Shown piece by piece: positions 7,387 through 14,990 of a stretch of 39,683 nt of DNA (position 1 is the first letter of the stretch; every line of letters starts with the position of its first letter). The notes beneath the pieces are model-generated. The model was not told where the DNA came from. It did not search any database and saw only the letters and a program-made list of their open reading frames with translations. Source of the DNA: Plastoroseomonas hellenica (GTDB taxonomy: Bacteria > Pseudomonadota > Alphaproteobacteria > Acetobacterales > Acetobacteraceae); the NCBI RefSeq assembly GCF_018129085.1, contig NZ_JAAGBB010000051.1, positions 1-39,683 on the forward strand, given 5' to 3'. The position numbers were made by a program, and so were the translations under genes.

Positions 7387-8262
7387 TCACCCTCTCAGCA
7401 TCCGGATGATCCCCGAGAAGTCGGTGCCACCGCCGCCTTCGGCGACGAAGCGCTGGTAGAGTTCGAGGGCTTTGGCGCCGATCGGTGACTGGGTGCCGGT
7501 GCTGGCGGCGGCCTGCTGGGCGAGCGAGACGTCCTTCACCATAAGGGATGCCGCGAAGCCCGGGCGGTAGTCGCGGTTGGCCGGGCTGGTGGGGACCGGG
7601 CCGGGGACCGGGCAATACGTGGTCAGTGCCCAGGACTGGGCGGAGGATTTGCTGGCGACGTCGAACAGCGCCTGGTGGGAGAGGCCGAGCTTCTCGGCCA
7701 GGATGAAGGCTTCCGCAGTCACGCACATGGTGGCGGCGAGCATCATGTTGTTGCAGAGCTTCGCCGCCTGGCCGGCGCCGGCATCGCCGCAATGCACGAT
7801 GGTCCTGCCCATGACGGCGAGGATGGGCTCGGCGCGCGCGAAGGCCTCGGCGGGGCCGCCCACCATGAAGGTCAGGGTCGCGTTCTCGGCGCCCATGACG
7901 CCGCCCGAGACTGGTGCGTCGAGGAAGGGACGGCCGACGCCGTCGGCGACTGCGCGGGCGCTTTCGACATCGATGGTGGAGCAGTCGATCAGCACCGCGC
8001 CGGCATCGCTCGCCGCCGCCATGCCGCCGGCGCCGAGCCAGGCGTCGCGCACATGCTGGCCGGCGGGCAGCATGGTGATGACCACATCGGCGCCATCAGC
8101 GGCCTCTGCTGCGGAGGCCGCGCCAGTCGCGCCCGCGGCAGCGGCGGCGTCGAGTGCGGCGGGCACCAGGTCGAAGGCGGTGACCGCATGCCCCGCCTTC
8201 AGCAGGTTGCGCGCCATGGGGCCGCCCATATTGCCGAGGCCCACGAATCCGATCCGTGCCAT
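7387..8262 (-). CDS. mmsB: NAD(P)-dependent beta-hydroxyacid dehydrogenase, 3-hydroxyisobutyrate dehydrogenase type
   Basis: A 291-residue 6-phosphogluconate-dehydrogenase-superfamily enzyme. The Rossmann motif GLGNMGGPMARNL is at 8-20. DCSTIDVESAR is at 93-103. The substrate-binding loop DAPVSGGVMGAE is at 115-126. The catalytic Lys168 lies in GAGQAAKLCNNM. This full motif set is typical of MmsB, which oxidises 3-hydroxyisobutyrate to methylmalonate semialdehyde in valine breakdown. Close relatives (tartronate semialdehyde reductase, GarR) share these motifs, so the exact substrate is not certain. The gene stands alone here, convergent with the hydrolase gene. Confidence 0.85.
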   Translation of the reverse strand: MARIGFVGLGNMGGPMARNLLKAGHAVTAFDLVPAALDAAAAAGATGAASAAEAADGADVVITMLPAGQHVRDAWLGAGGMAAASDAGAVLIDCSTIDVESARAVADGVGRPFLDAPVSGGVMGAENATLTFMVGGPAEAFARAEPILAVMGRTIVHCGDAGAGQAAKLCNNMMLAATMCVTAEAFILAEKLGLSHQALFDVASKSSAQSWALTTYCPVPGPVPTSPANRDYRPGFAASLMVKDVSLAQQAAASTGTQSPIGAKALELYQRFVAEGGGGTDFSGIIRMLRG

Positions 8263-8313
8263 CGCATCCTCCCTTGACTTGTACGGGCATCATGGCGCCT
8301 GGCGCAGCGACGG

Positions 8314-9168
8314 TCAGCCCCCGAGCGTGACCAGCAGGATCTCCGGCGGCACGCCGAAACGGATCGGCAGGAAGGAGGTGCCAAGGCCGGCGGAGACGAT
8401 CAGGTGGCGCCCTTGCTCAGTCACCAGGCCATGGCGGTAGCGCTCGCCATAGCGCGAAGGGATCATCGGTGAGTGGCCGAGGATCCGGACCTGGCCGCCA
8501 TGGGTATGGCCCGCGAGCGTCAGCGCGATGCGCGATGGCAGCCCCGCGAAGACGTCCGGCTCATGCGCAAGCAGGATCACCGGTGCGTCGTCGGTGATGG
8601 CGGCGAGCACGGCGCCGACGTCATGCGCGCCGCGGTCGCGCCCGAAGGCCCATTGGCTGTCGAGCCCGGCGATCCAGGCGCCGCCTGCGCGATGCGCGGC
8701 ATTGCGCAGGACCGGTATGCCCGCCTGCGCGAAGGCCTGGGCGATCAGTGGCGTCGCGCGCGGATCGCGGCCGCGACGGGCGGCCTCATCCTCCCACCAG
8801 TCGTGATTGCCCAGCACCGCATGAACGCCGAGCGGCGCGCGCAACCCGGCCAGGAGGCGGGCGACACTGGCCTGCGGGACCTGACGCCCTTCGACGCTCA
8901 TCGCCAGGCCGTAGTCGCCGAGCAGTGCGACCAGATCGGGCCGCAGCGCATTGGTGGTCCCGACGATGCTGGCGATGCGGCTTTCCGACATTGTCGGGCC
9001 GCCCGCATGCAGATCGGCCAGCACGGCGATGCGGAGCGGCGGCCCGGGCCAGGCGAGCCGGTGCTCCGTGATGTTGGGCGCTGCATAGGGTTCGATCGCC
9101 AGCGCGTGGCCGGCGGGGGCCGCCGCGGCCAGCGCCGCCAGGCCGAACAGGCGGCGGCGCCGGATCAC
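8314..9168 (-). CDS. Metallophosphoesterase, YaeI-like, exported
   Basis: A 284-residue calcineurin-like phosphoesterase. Metal-binding motifs appear in order: DLHAG, GDYG, GNHDWW, LLAHEPD and GHTHGGQ. The N-terminus MIRRRRLFGLAALAAAAPAGHA has an arginine cluster followed by a hydrophobic stretch and looks like a Tat or membrane-anchor signal. The family includes YaeI/YkuE-type lipid or phosphodiester hydrolases acting at the outer face of the membrane. The start overlaps the stop of the PhoD gene by 4 nt (9165-9168), so the two are co-transcribed and probably both act on phosphoesters outside the cytoplasm. The true substrate is unknown. Confidence 0.85.
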   Translation of the reverse strand: MIRRRRLFGLAALAAAAPAGHALAIEPYAAPNITEHRLAWPGPPLRIAVLADLHAGGPTMSESRIASIVGTTNALRPDLVALLGDYGLAMSVEGRQVPQASVARLLAGLRAPLGVHAVLGNHDWWEDEAARRGRDPRATPLIAQAFAQAGIPVLRNAAHRAGGAWIAGLDSQWAFGRDRGAHDVGAVLAAITDDAPVILLAHEPDVFAGLPSRIALTLAGHTHGGQVRILGHSPMIPSRYGERYRHGLVTEQGRHLIVSAGLGTSFLPIRFGVPPEILLVTLGG

Positions 9169-10721
9169 GCGCGATTCACGCCGGGGCGCCCCGGCTCCAC
9201 CATGAAGCGCGCCTGGTCCACCACCGGCGCGCCGGGGCGGGAGACAAAGGGCAGCGCACGGAAGACCGCGCCGAAGTGAGCCGGGCCGGCTTCATGCAGG
9301 GTGTAGCCGCGCCGGTCGCCGTAAAAGGCAATGGCGTGATTGTTCCGCATCACTGCCGGCGTGCCCTGCACGTCACTGCCATCGCCCTCGCTGGTAATCG
9401 ACGTTGCGGTGAACTCCGTGGCGACTGCAGGACTCGCGATATCCCGCGGCTCAGCCTGCAGGGTCGCGGCATAGGCGCGGTGCACATCGCCGGCCAGCGA
9501 CACGGCGCCGCCGATACGCTGCCGCCCGACGGCTTCCAGCAGCCGGGCGCGGGCGGCCGGGTAGCCATCCCATTTGTCGAGGCTGAGGCGCCCGTCGCCG
9601 AGCACGCGGCGCATCATCGGCACCTGCTGCGCCAGCACCTGCCAGGTGGCGTCACGCGCGGCGCCGAGCCCATCGATCAGCCAGCGCTCCTGCGCCGTGC
9701 CCAGCATCTGCGCATCCGGCCGGTCGATCGCCTCGCAGCTTCCCCGCCCGCCGCAGGGCTGCGCGTCGCGGAAGCGGCGGGTGTCGAGAGCGTGCAGCGC
9801 CAGATGGCGGCCGAAGCGGAAGCGGCGATAGGCGGTGATCTCCTCGCCGCGCGGCAGCACGGACCGCGGCAGCGGCATCGCTTCCCACCAGGCCTGCAGC
9901 GCCGCGGTGCGGCGGAGCGCGAAGACCTCGGGTGGGATGGCCTCGGGCCGGCGCGCCACATCGGGCGGCGCGCCGCCCGCCCAATCGTTGTTCACCTCAT
10001 GGTCGTCATAGCTGACGATGAAGGGGTGCGCGGCATGCGCGGCCTGAAGATCCGGGTCGGCGCGGTACTGCGCATGGCGGGCGCGATAATCCTCGAGCCG
10101 CCAGGTCTCGCCGCCCTCGTGCTGGCGCACGCGGGCGCGGGCCGCCCAGCCGCCATCCTCCGGCCGCAGGCCGCGGTATTCGTAGATGTAGTCGCCATAG
10201 TGGAAGACGAAGTCGATCGGCTCCTCCGCGATGTGGCGCCAGGCGGTGAAGTGGCCATGCTCGAAGTGCTGGCAGCCGGCATTGACGAAGCGGAGCGCGG
10301 TATCGGCACCCGGCGGCGGCGCGGTGCGAGTGCGGCCGGCAGCACTTTCATGACCGCCGGCGCGGAAGCGGTAGAACAGTGTCGAGGCCGGCGGCAGGCC
10401 GGTGAGCACGACATGCAGGCTATGCCCCTCCGCCGCATGCGCGATCTCGGTGCCGCTGCGCAGCACGCGCGCGAAGCCTGGATCCGCCGCGATGTCCCAG
10501 GTGACCTCGACGGGTGCGGCGACGCCGGTCAGCCGCGTCCACAGCACGATGCCGTCGGGACGTGGCTCGCCGGAGGCGACGCCGAGGGTGAAGGGATTCT
10601 CCCGCAGCCGGTCGTCGCCCCGTGCCGGCTTAGCCATGGCCGCCAGCGCCGCCAAAGCCGTGGCACCGCGCAGCAGGCCGCGGCGGTCGAGGTCGAGGAT
10701 GTGGCGTGCGGCACTGTCCAT
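9165..10721 (-). CDS. phoD: Alkaline phosphatase D (PhoD) family protein, Tat-exported
   Basis: A 518-residue PhoD-type phosphatase/phosphodiesterase. The N-terminus contains DLDRRGLLRGATALAALAAM, a clear twin-arginine signal. Next comes the PhoD N-terminal Fn3-like domain (NPFTLGVASGEPRPDGIVLWTRL, about 42-64). The catalytic domain shows the metal motifs NAGCQ, FHYGDYIYE, YDDHEVNNDW and LAGDVHRAY. PhoD enzymes are Ca/Fe-dependent and release phosphate from mono- and diesters in the periplasm. It is the first gene of a two-gene operon with the metallophosphoesterase. Upstream is repeat copy B. I see no PhoB box. Confidence 0.9.
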   Translation of the reverse strand: MDSAARHILDLDRRGLLRGATALAALAAMAKPARGDDRLRENPFTLGVASGEPRPDGIVLWTRLTGVAAPVEVTWDIAADPGFARVLRSGTEIAHAAEGHSLHVVLTGLPPASTLFYRFRAGGHESAAGRTRTAPPPGADTALRFVNAGCQHFEHGHFTAWRHIAEEPIDFVFHYGDYIYEYRGLRPEDGGWAARARVRQHEGGETWRLEDYRARHAQYRADPDLQAAHAAHPFIVSYDDHEVNNDWAGGAPPDVARRPEAIPPEVFALRRTAALQAWWEAMPLPRSVLPRGEEITAYRRFRFGRHLALHALDTRRFRDAQPCGGRGSCEAIDRPDAQMLGTAQERWLIDGLGAARDATWQVLAQQVPMMRRVLGDGRLSLDKWDGYPAARARLLEAVGRQRIGGAVSLAGDVHRAYAATLQAEPRDIASPAVATEFTATSITSEGDGSDVQGTPAVMRNNHAIAFYGDRRGYTLHEAGPAHFGAVFRALPFVSRPGAPVVDQARFMVEPGRPGVNRA

Positions 10722-10733
10722 GATGCCAGCCTA

Positions 10734-10789
10734 GAGCGTGATGACTTGAGGCGGAATCGCCGAAAAGTCTGAATCACGCGACCAAACAT
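10734..10789 (+). repeat. Dispersed hairpin repeat, copy B
   Basis: GAGCGTGATGACTTGAGGCG starts this copy. Stems are GCGTGAT/ATCACGC, GACTT/AAGTC and GGCG/CGCC with a GAAT loop. It occupies most of the 94-nt gap between the transglutaminase gene stop and the phoD start. Confidence 0.8.
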
Positions 10790-10815
10790 CATGCGGCGCG
10801 ATCATGACACCGGGT

Positions 10816-11754
10816 TCAGCCGGTCCGCGGCTCCGTCGTCGCTGCCGGCTCCGGTTCGGCCGGCTCGGGCGCCGGCGGATCGGTCAGCTCCACCGTGACA
10901 TCGACCTCGAGGCCGATCGGATCGCTGGGGTCGCCGACGAAGCCGCCGCCGATCGGCACCGCCTGCTCCGGCGTGCGCGTCTCACCGACACGGATCAGGT
11001 TGTCGCCGGCGACCAGCCCGTTGGTGGGGTCGTATTCCACCCAGCCCGCACCCGGCAGGTAGATGGAACACCAAGCATGGGTCGCGCCGCCGCCCTGCAC
11101 GGTGGTGCCGCCGCCATAAAGATAGCCGGTGACGAAGCGCGCCGCGAGGCCGAGGCTGCGGACCGCCTCCATCATCAGCAGCGCGAAGTCGCGGCAGGTG
11201 CCGCGGCCGGTCTCGAGCGTGACGGTTGGGGGGTTGGTGCCCTCGGCCGTCCGCGCCTCATAGGTGAATTCGGCCTGGATCGCCTTGGTCATCGCCTCCA
11301 GCATCGCGAGGGTGTGGGTCTCGCCTTCGTGGCTGAGGAAGCGTCGTGCCCAGGCATCCACCATGCGCTGCGGGTCCGGCTGGTGCCGGTCGCGGAAGCG
11401 CGCGACATCGAGCGTCTCATCCGCTTCGTAGGAGAAGGGGAGGATTTCCGCGAAGGGATCGAGCGTGGTGCCCGGCAGGGTGGAACCGGCGGGGTAGTGG
11501 GTGAGATCGAGCTCGGAGACGATCTCCAGCGTCTCGGCCCGGGTATCCGGCGACCAGTCCAGCAGGCAGATGGAATTGCCGAACACGTCATGCGCCCAGC
11601 GCGTCGCGGCCGGGGCCGGCATGACGCTGAGGGTCGCGTCGTTGACGCGCAGATCGTGGCTGTCGCGCGGCCGCACCATCAGCCGGTGCTGCGTGAAACC
11701 GACCGGGCGCGCATAGCGGTAGATCGTCCGGTGGCGGATGCGGAGGGAGGGCAT
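10816..11754 (-). CDS. Transglutaminase-like cysteine peptidase family protein
   Basis: A 312-residue protein. The N-terminal part is a bacterial transglutaminase-like domain (residues about 3-85, RIRHRTIYRYARPVGFTQHR). The core catalytic triad is Cys187 (GRGTCRDFALLMMEAVRSLG), His226 (GATHAWCSIYLPG) and Asp242 (EYDPTNG). These are the standard residues of COG1305 proteins, which are probably peptidases or amidases rather than protein cross-linkers. The C-terminus is a Pro/Glu/Ala-rich tail of about 35 residues. No signal peptide is seen. The stop of this gene is 94 nt from phoD. Its start lies 4 nt after the YihY gene on the opposite side without overlap. Confidence 0.87.
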   Translation of the reverse strand: MPSLRIRHRTIYRYARPVGFTQHRLMVRPRDSHDLRVNDATLSVMPAPAATRWAHDVFGNSICLLDWSPDTRAETLEIVSELDLTHYPAGSTLPGTTLDPFAEILPFSYEADETLDVARFRDRHQPDPQRMVDAWARRFLSHEGETHTLAMLEAMTKAIQAEFTYEARTAEGTNPPTVTLETGRGTCRDFALLMMEAVRSLGLAARFVTGYLYGGGTTVQGGGATHAWCSIYLPGAGWVEYDPTNGLVAGDNLIRVGETRTPEQAVPIGGGFVGDPSDPIGLEVDVTVELTDPPAPEPAEPEPAATTEPRTG

Positions 11755-11758
11755 GGGC

Positions 11759-12622
11759 TCAGGGATTCCCGACCAGGTCGCGGCGATGATCGAGGGCGAC
11801 GTTCACCTCGGCGCCCAGCAGCACGACATAGATGCTCACGTAGAACCACATCAGCAGGCCGATCGCGGTGCCGAGCGGCCCATACATGCTGTCGTAATTC
11901 GCGAGGTGACTGACATAGAGGGAAAAGGCGGCCGACGCGAATGCCCAGATCAGCGTCGCGATGACCGCACCCGGCACCCGGCGGCGCCAGACGCGATGGC
12001 CGGCGGGCCCGAAGCGATAGACCACCAGGATGCCGCTGAAGACCACCACCAGCAGCGTACCGAGCGAGGCGCCCTGCAAGGCGAGCGCATGCACGCGCGG
12101 CGCGCCCAGCAGATTGAGTATGGTCGGCGCCAGCACCAACGCCGCGATGGCGGCCGCGGTCACCAGCATGGCCGCCAGCGTGATGCCGAGCGCGAGCAGG
12201 TGGAAATGCAGGAAGCCGCGCCCCTCCGTCTCGCCATAGGCCATGTTCAAGGCGCCGAGCAGCGCTCGGATGCCGGCGCTGGCGCTCCAGAAGGCCACCA
12301 GGATGCTGAAGACGGCGCCCCAGCCAAGGCCGGTCCGATCGGCGGAGACCAGCGTGTGCAGCCGATCCGCGATCAGCTCGAAGGTCTCGGGCGGCAGCAG
12401 GCGGCGCAGCACCTCGAGCTGCGGCTCCAGGGTGCGCACATCGAAGACGGCACCATAGAGGGACACCACGAGCGACAGCGCGGGGAACAAGGCGAGCATC
12501 GCGTAGAAGGCGCAGCCGGCCGAGGTCAGCGAGATGCGGTCGGTGCCGGCGGCGTCCCAGACGCGCCGCGCCACCGTGAGAAGCGAGTCACGGGGCTGAA
12601 CGGGCGGCGACGCGGTGTCCAT
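11759..12622 (-). CDS. YihY/BrkB family inner-membrane protein
   Basis: A 287-residue polytopic membrane protein. The family signature is visible in SAGCAFYAMLALFPALSLVVSLYG, in the amphipathic DLIxxxL-like region after it (LPPETFELIADRL), and in the later segments YDSMYGPLGTAIGLLMWFYVSIYVVLLGAEVN. About six membrane helices are apparent. The family was once called RNase BN, but is a membrane transporter-like family of unknown substrate. ATG 12622 is preferred over an upstream in-frame ATG at 12670. The latter adds a polar segment (VHDAPTRRFHAVSAL) that is not typical of the family. This is a judgement call. Confidence 0.87.
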   Translation of the reverse strand: MDTASPPVQPRDSLLTVARRVWDAAGTDRISLTSAGCAFYAMLALFPALSLVVSLYGAVFDVRTLEPQLEVLRRLLPPETFELIADRLHTLVSADRTGLGWGAVFSILVAFWSASAGIRALLGALNMAYGETEGRGFLHFHLLALGITLAAMLVTAAAIAALVLAPTILNLLGAPRVHALALQGASLGTLLVVVFSGILVVYRFGPAGHRVWRRRVPGAVIATLIWAFASAAFSLYVSHLANYDSMYGPLGTAIGLLMWFYVSIYVVLLGAEVNVALDHRRDLVGNP

Positions 12623-12706
12623 CAGCGCACTCACGGCATGAAAGCGGCGGGTGGGCGCATCATGCACCACACCCGCCGTTCCCTTCAGCCTTTTGCGTGT
12701 GACGCG

Positions 12707-13333
12707 TCAGGTGCGACGCTGATAGCTGAAGGGCGGCCGCGCCTGCAGCGTGTCCCGCGTCGCGCCGTTCAACACCCAGCGTTCACCATCCGGGTTGAAG
12801 CGCAGCTCCGACAGCGGCACCGCGACCAGGCGGGCGCCGATGCCGAGGAAGCCGCCGACCGACAGCACGGCCGTCGGCGCCTGGCCGCTGGCATGGATGA
12901 TCAGGTCGTCCACGTCACCGACCGCCTCGTTGCGCTCGTTATAGACCTTGGCGCCGATGATGCGGCTGGCACGGTCGGTCGGCGCCGCGCCGACGGCCGC
13001 CGTCCCTGGCGCGTTCGGGATCGGGTTGGTGGCGGTCGAACCCGGCTCGTTCGTGGGCGCGCGCTGGGCATCGGCTTGTGGGTTGGCGCCAGTCGTGTTG
13101 GTGCCGAGCGCGCGGTCGACGGCGCGACCGACGGCGGTGCCGGGCGGGTTGCCGGGGGTGCCGTCCGGGGCGGTCGTCTGGCCGGTCGCCCGGTCCGCGG
13201 CCCGGCCGGTCGCAGTGCCGGGCGGGTTGCCCGGCGTGCCGTCCGGCGCCGCCTGCTGACCCAGCACGATGGCCGGCGCGGCCAGCATGCCGGCGGCCAG
13301 GGTAGCGGTCAGGATGCGGGATCGCATGACCAT
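12707..13333 (-). CDS. Exported PRC-barrel domain protein with PPGTA/RAxDRA repeats
   Basis: A 208-residue protein. ATG 13333 is chosen because GAGGAG lies 7-12 nt upstream. Residues 1-26 form a Sec signal peptide (RSRILTATLAAGMLAAPAIVLG). Residues 31-50 and 57-76 are two near-identical copies of a unit beginning DGTPGNPPGTA and ending GRAxDRA. A Thr/Asn/Pro linker follows, then a PRC-barrel (about 125-200, RIIGAKVYNERNEAVGDVDDLI). PRC-barrels in photosynthetic reaction centres, RimM and stress proteins mediate binding rather than catalysis. Related repeats occur in the lipoprotein at 25383-25649. A candidate EcfG-type promoter lies 48 nt upstream, so a stress-envelope role is likely. The molecular role is unknown. 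Confidence 0.85.
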   Translation of the reverse strand: MVMRSRILTATLAAGMLAAPAIVLGQQAAPDGTPGNPPGTATGRAADRATGQTTAPDGTPGNPPGTAVGRAVDRALGTNTTGANPQADAQRAPTNEPGSTATNPIPNAPGTAAVGAAPTDRASRIIGAKVYNERNEAVGDVDDLIIHASGQAPTAVLSVGGFLGIGARLVAVPLSELRFNPDGERWVLNGATRDTLQARPPFSYQRRT

Positions 13334-13380
13334 GGGAATCTCCTCGGTATGGCCGATCAAGGATCGGCTTCCGGAAGAGA

Positions 13381-13406
13381 AACGCACTGCCCTCCGCCGG
13401 GGTTGC
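13381..13406 (-). promoter_or_regulatory. Candidate EcfG-type promoter of the PRC-barrel gene
   Basis: On the minus strand GCAAC(C) at 13406-13402 is followed after 17 nt by CGTT at 13384-13381. The reported general-stress sigma consensus in alphaproteobacteria is GGAAC, 16-17 nt, CGTT. One -35 base differs. The -10 is 48 nt upstream of ATG 13333. Near-identical elements precede five other genes in this window. Confidence 0.55.
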
Positions 13407-13412
13407 CCGACG

Positions 13413-14147
13413 CTACAAGAGGGGCCGCTGCTGGGTCGGCTGCTCCCAGTATCGTGCGACGCGCTGCAGTGCGGAAAGATCGCCAATCGCCAGGCGTCCG
13501 CCTTCGAGGCGCACGAGGCCGTTGCGGCGCAGGCGCTGGAGCACCCGGTTGGTATGCACCGGTGACAGGCCGAGCGCGTCGGCGACATGGATCTGGGTCA
13601 ACGGAAACGGCACGCTGCCCTCCCGCGCCAGGCCGGCGCCGGTGGCGCGCTTGTGGATATGCACCAGCAGCGCCGCGATCCGCTCCAGCGCCGTGCGGCG
13701 TCCGACGCTGAGCACCGCCTCGTCCACAATCCGCTCCTCATGCGCCGCAAGCCAAGTGACGTCGAGCGCGAGGGAGGGGTGGTCGCGATAGAAGGTCCAG
13801 AGCGAATCCCGCGCGAAGACGCAGAGCGAGACATCGGTCAGGGTCTCCACGCCGTGGGTGGAGGCGGCCATCAGCTCGCCCTGCAGGCCGATCAGGTCGC
13901 CGGGCAGCAGGATGTTCAGGATCTGCCGGCGCCCGTCCGAAAGGGTCATGAAGCGAAAGGCCCAGCCGCTGAGGAGGGTGAACAGGCGATCGGACGCTTC
14001 GCCTTCGGCCAGGATCACGGCGCCCGCCGGCAACCCAAGCTGGCCGGTCTTCTGCGCCGAGATGCTGGCCAGAATCTCCGGCGGGAGCTGCTTGAAGCCG
14101 GGCAGCGGCCGCAGCGGGCAGGCTAGGCAAGGGATCGGGGCGTTCAC
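13413..14147 (-). CDS. Crp/Fnr family transcriptional regulator
   Basis: A 244-residue protein. The cNMP-binding-like beta-roll is at about 30-150 (AGAVILAEGEASDRLFTLLSGWAFR and LLPGDLIGLQGELM). A winged helix-turn-helix is at about 180-230 (LTQIHVADALGLSPVHTNRVLQRL). Three cysteines are visible (Cys7, Cys10 and one in VSLCVFARD), fewer than the four needed for an FNR iron-sulfur cluster, so direct oxygen sensing is unlikely. The ligand is unknown. It lies between the PRC-barrel gene and the DUF883/holin-like pair, all on the minus strand. It starts 40 nt after the holin-like gene and may be read from the same promoter. Confidence 0.88.
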   Translation of the reverse strand: MNAPIPCLACPLRPLPGFKQLPPEILASISAQKTGQLGLPAGAVILAEGEASDRLFTLLSGWAFRFMTLSDGRRQILNILLPGDLIGLQGELMAASTHGVETLTDVSLCVFARDSLWTFYRDHPSLALDVTWLAAHEERIVDEAVLSVGRRTALERIAALLVHIHKRATGAGLAREGSVPFPLTQIHVADALGLSPVHTNRVLQRLRRNGLVRLEGGRLAIGDLSALQRVARYWEQPTQQRPLL

Positions 14148-14187
14148 CGGATGTGCCGCTCCACGGGGCGAGGTGCGGCGTGCACCG

Positions 14188-14607
14188 TCAGCGCCGGAAG
14201 CGGCTCGCCAAAGCTTCGGCGATGGCGCCGCCGATCACCGCGGCGGGCGTGCGCAGCGCCGCGCCCATGACCTCGCCCAGCGGGTCGGTCGCGGCGGCGG
14301 AGCGGAGCATTTCCCGCCGCAGATACAGCGCCTCGGCTGCCACAGGATCGTACCTGGAACGGCCAAGGAGCACGCAAAGGCCGGCGGCCAGCAGGTCGAA
14401 CACCGTGATGGCCGCCGCCGCCCAGGTCGGCCCTAGGGGCGGCAGCAGCGCGTGCCAGGCGGTAAGGTGCAGCATCACCACCGCCGCGGTGGCGAAGAGG
14501 CCGGCGGCCACCTGCCAGACGACACGGCGCGCCAGGCCGCGGGCCTCGCGGCGCAGCCGCAGGCCCTCGGCCTGGGCTGCGACCCCGAGGAGGCGAAGTG
14601 TCCGCAT
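14188..14607 (-). CDS. YqjE-like / phage-holin-family small membrane protein
   Basis: A 139-residue protein. The N-terminus is basic and helical (RLLGVAAQAEGLRLRREARGLARR). Two strong membrane helices follow (VVWQVAAGLFATAAVVMLHLT and WAAAAITVFDLLAAGLCVLLG). The C-terminal half is amphipathic. This is the layout of the Phage_holin_3_6/YqjE family, commonly encoded next to DUF883 (ElaB/YqjD) genes as here. The ATG shares one base with the TGA of the DUF883 gene (TGATG), implying coupled translation. Despite the family name there is no phage context. The role is probably at the inner membrane under stress. Confidence 0.75.
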   Translation of the reverse strand: MRTLRLLGVAAQAEGLRLRREARGLARRVVWQVAAGLFATAAVVMLHLTAWHALLPPLGPTWAAAAITVFDLLAAGLCVLLGRSRYDPVAAEALYLRREMLRSAAATDPLGEVMGAALRTPAAVIGGAIAEALASRFRR

Positions 14608-14915
14608 CAGCGGCGGATCATCAGCGCCAGGAAGAAGCCTGCCAGGGCGGCCACGCCCAACGCCGCGATCGGCTTCTCCTGCACCTGGCCGGAGATCCGG
14701 TTGGCTTGGTCGCGCAGGCCGGCCACCGCGCTCTCCGCGGCGTGCTCGGCGCGGCCGGCGGCATTGGCGAGTGCCGGCGTCACATGGTCGGTCATCAGTT
14801 GCTCGACCTTGGCGCGCAGCGCGGCGATCTCAGCGGAAGCGACGCCGCCTGCCTCCTCGGCAATCTGCCGCACGGTCTCTTCGGGGGTCGCACGGCGCTT
14901 GCTCATGATTCCCAT
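14607..14915 (-). CDS. DUF883 family protein, ElaB/YqjD-like
   Basis: A 102-residue tail-anchored protein. The long amphipathic helix at about 10-75 includes VASAEIAALRAKVEQLMTDH and AGRAEHAAESAVAGLRDQ. A C-terminal membrane helix with Gly spacing (PIAALGVAALAGFFLALMIRR) follows. This is the ElaB/YqjD architecture. The E. coli members are stationary-phase proteins that bind ribosomes and anchor them to the membrane. The start at 14915 has GGAG 7 nt upstream, and a second ATG three codons later is possible. It is the first gene of a pair with the holin-like protein. A candidate EcfG-type promoter lies 34 nt upstream. Confidence 0.82.
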   Translation of the reverse strand: MGIMSKRRATPEETVRQIAEEAGGVASAEIAALRAKVEQLMTDHVTPALANAAGRAEHAAESAVAGLRDQANRISGQVQEKPIAALGVAALAGFFLALMIRR

Positions 14916-14948
14916 CCTTCATCTCCGTTTTGATGTGGTGCCGGAGAG

Positions 14949-14973
14949 AACACGGAACCAGAGCACGGGTTGC
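14949..14973 (-). promoter_or_regulatory. Candidate EcfG-type promoter of the DUF883/holin-like pair
   Basis: On the minus strand GCAAC(C) at 14973-14969 and TGTT at 14952-14949 are separated by 16 nt. The -10 is 34 nt before ATG 14915. The pattern matches the other candidates, except that T replaces C in the first -10 position. Confidence 0.45.
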
Positions 14974-14990
14974 GTCGGGCACGCAACTTC

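Noticed and set aside
11738-13711. 657-residue plus-strand open frame across the YihY, PRC-barrel and Crp genes
   Set aside because: Antisense to three recognisable genes; the translation is Arg/Gly-rich with no domain and arises from high GC in the third codon position.
13413-14147. FNR-type oxygen sensor
   Set aside because: Only Cys7, Cys10 and one further cysteine are present, not the four needed for an FNR iron-sulfur cluster; left as a general Crp/Fnr member.
14188-14607. Prophage remnant because of the holin-like protein
   Set aside because: No other phage gene is nearby; the pairing with DUF883 is the normal chromosomal YqjD/YqjE arrangement.
14954-14959. Perfect GGAACC on the plus strand as a stress promoter for the AI-2E gene
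   Set aside because: No GTT element follows at 16-17 nt; the minus-strand element at 14949-14973 overlapping it fits better and points to the DUF883 gene.
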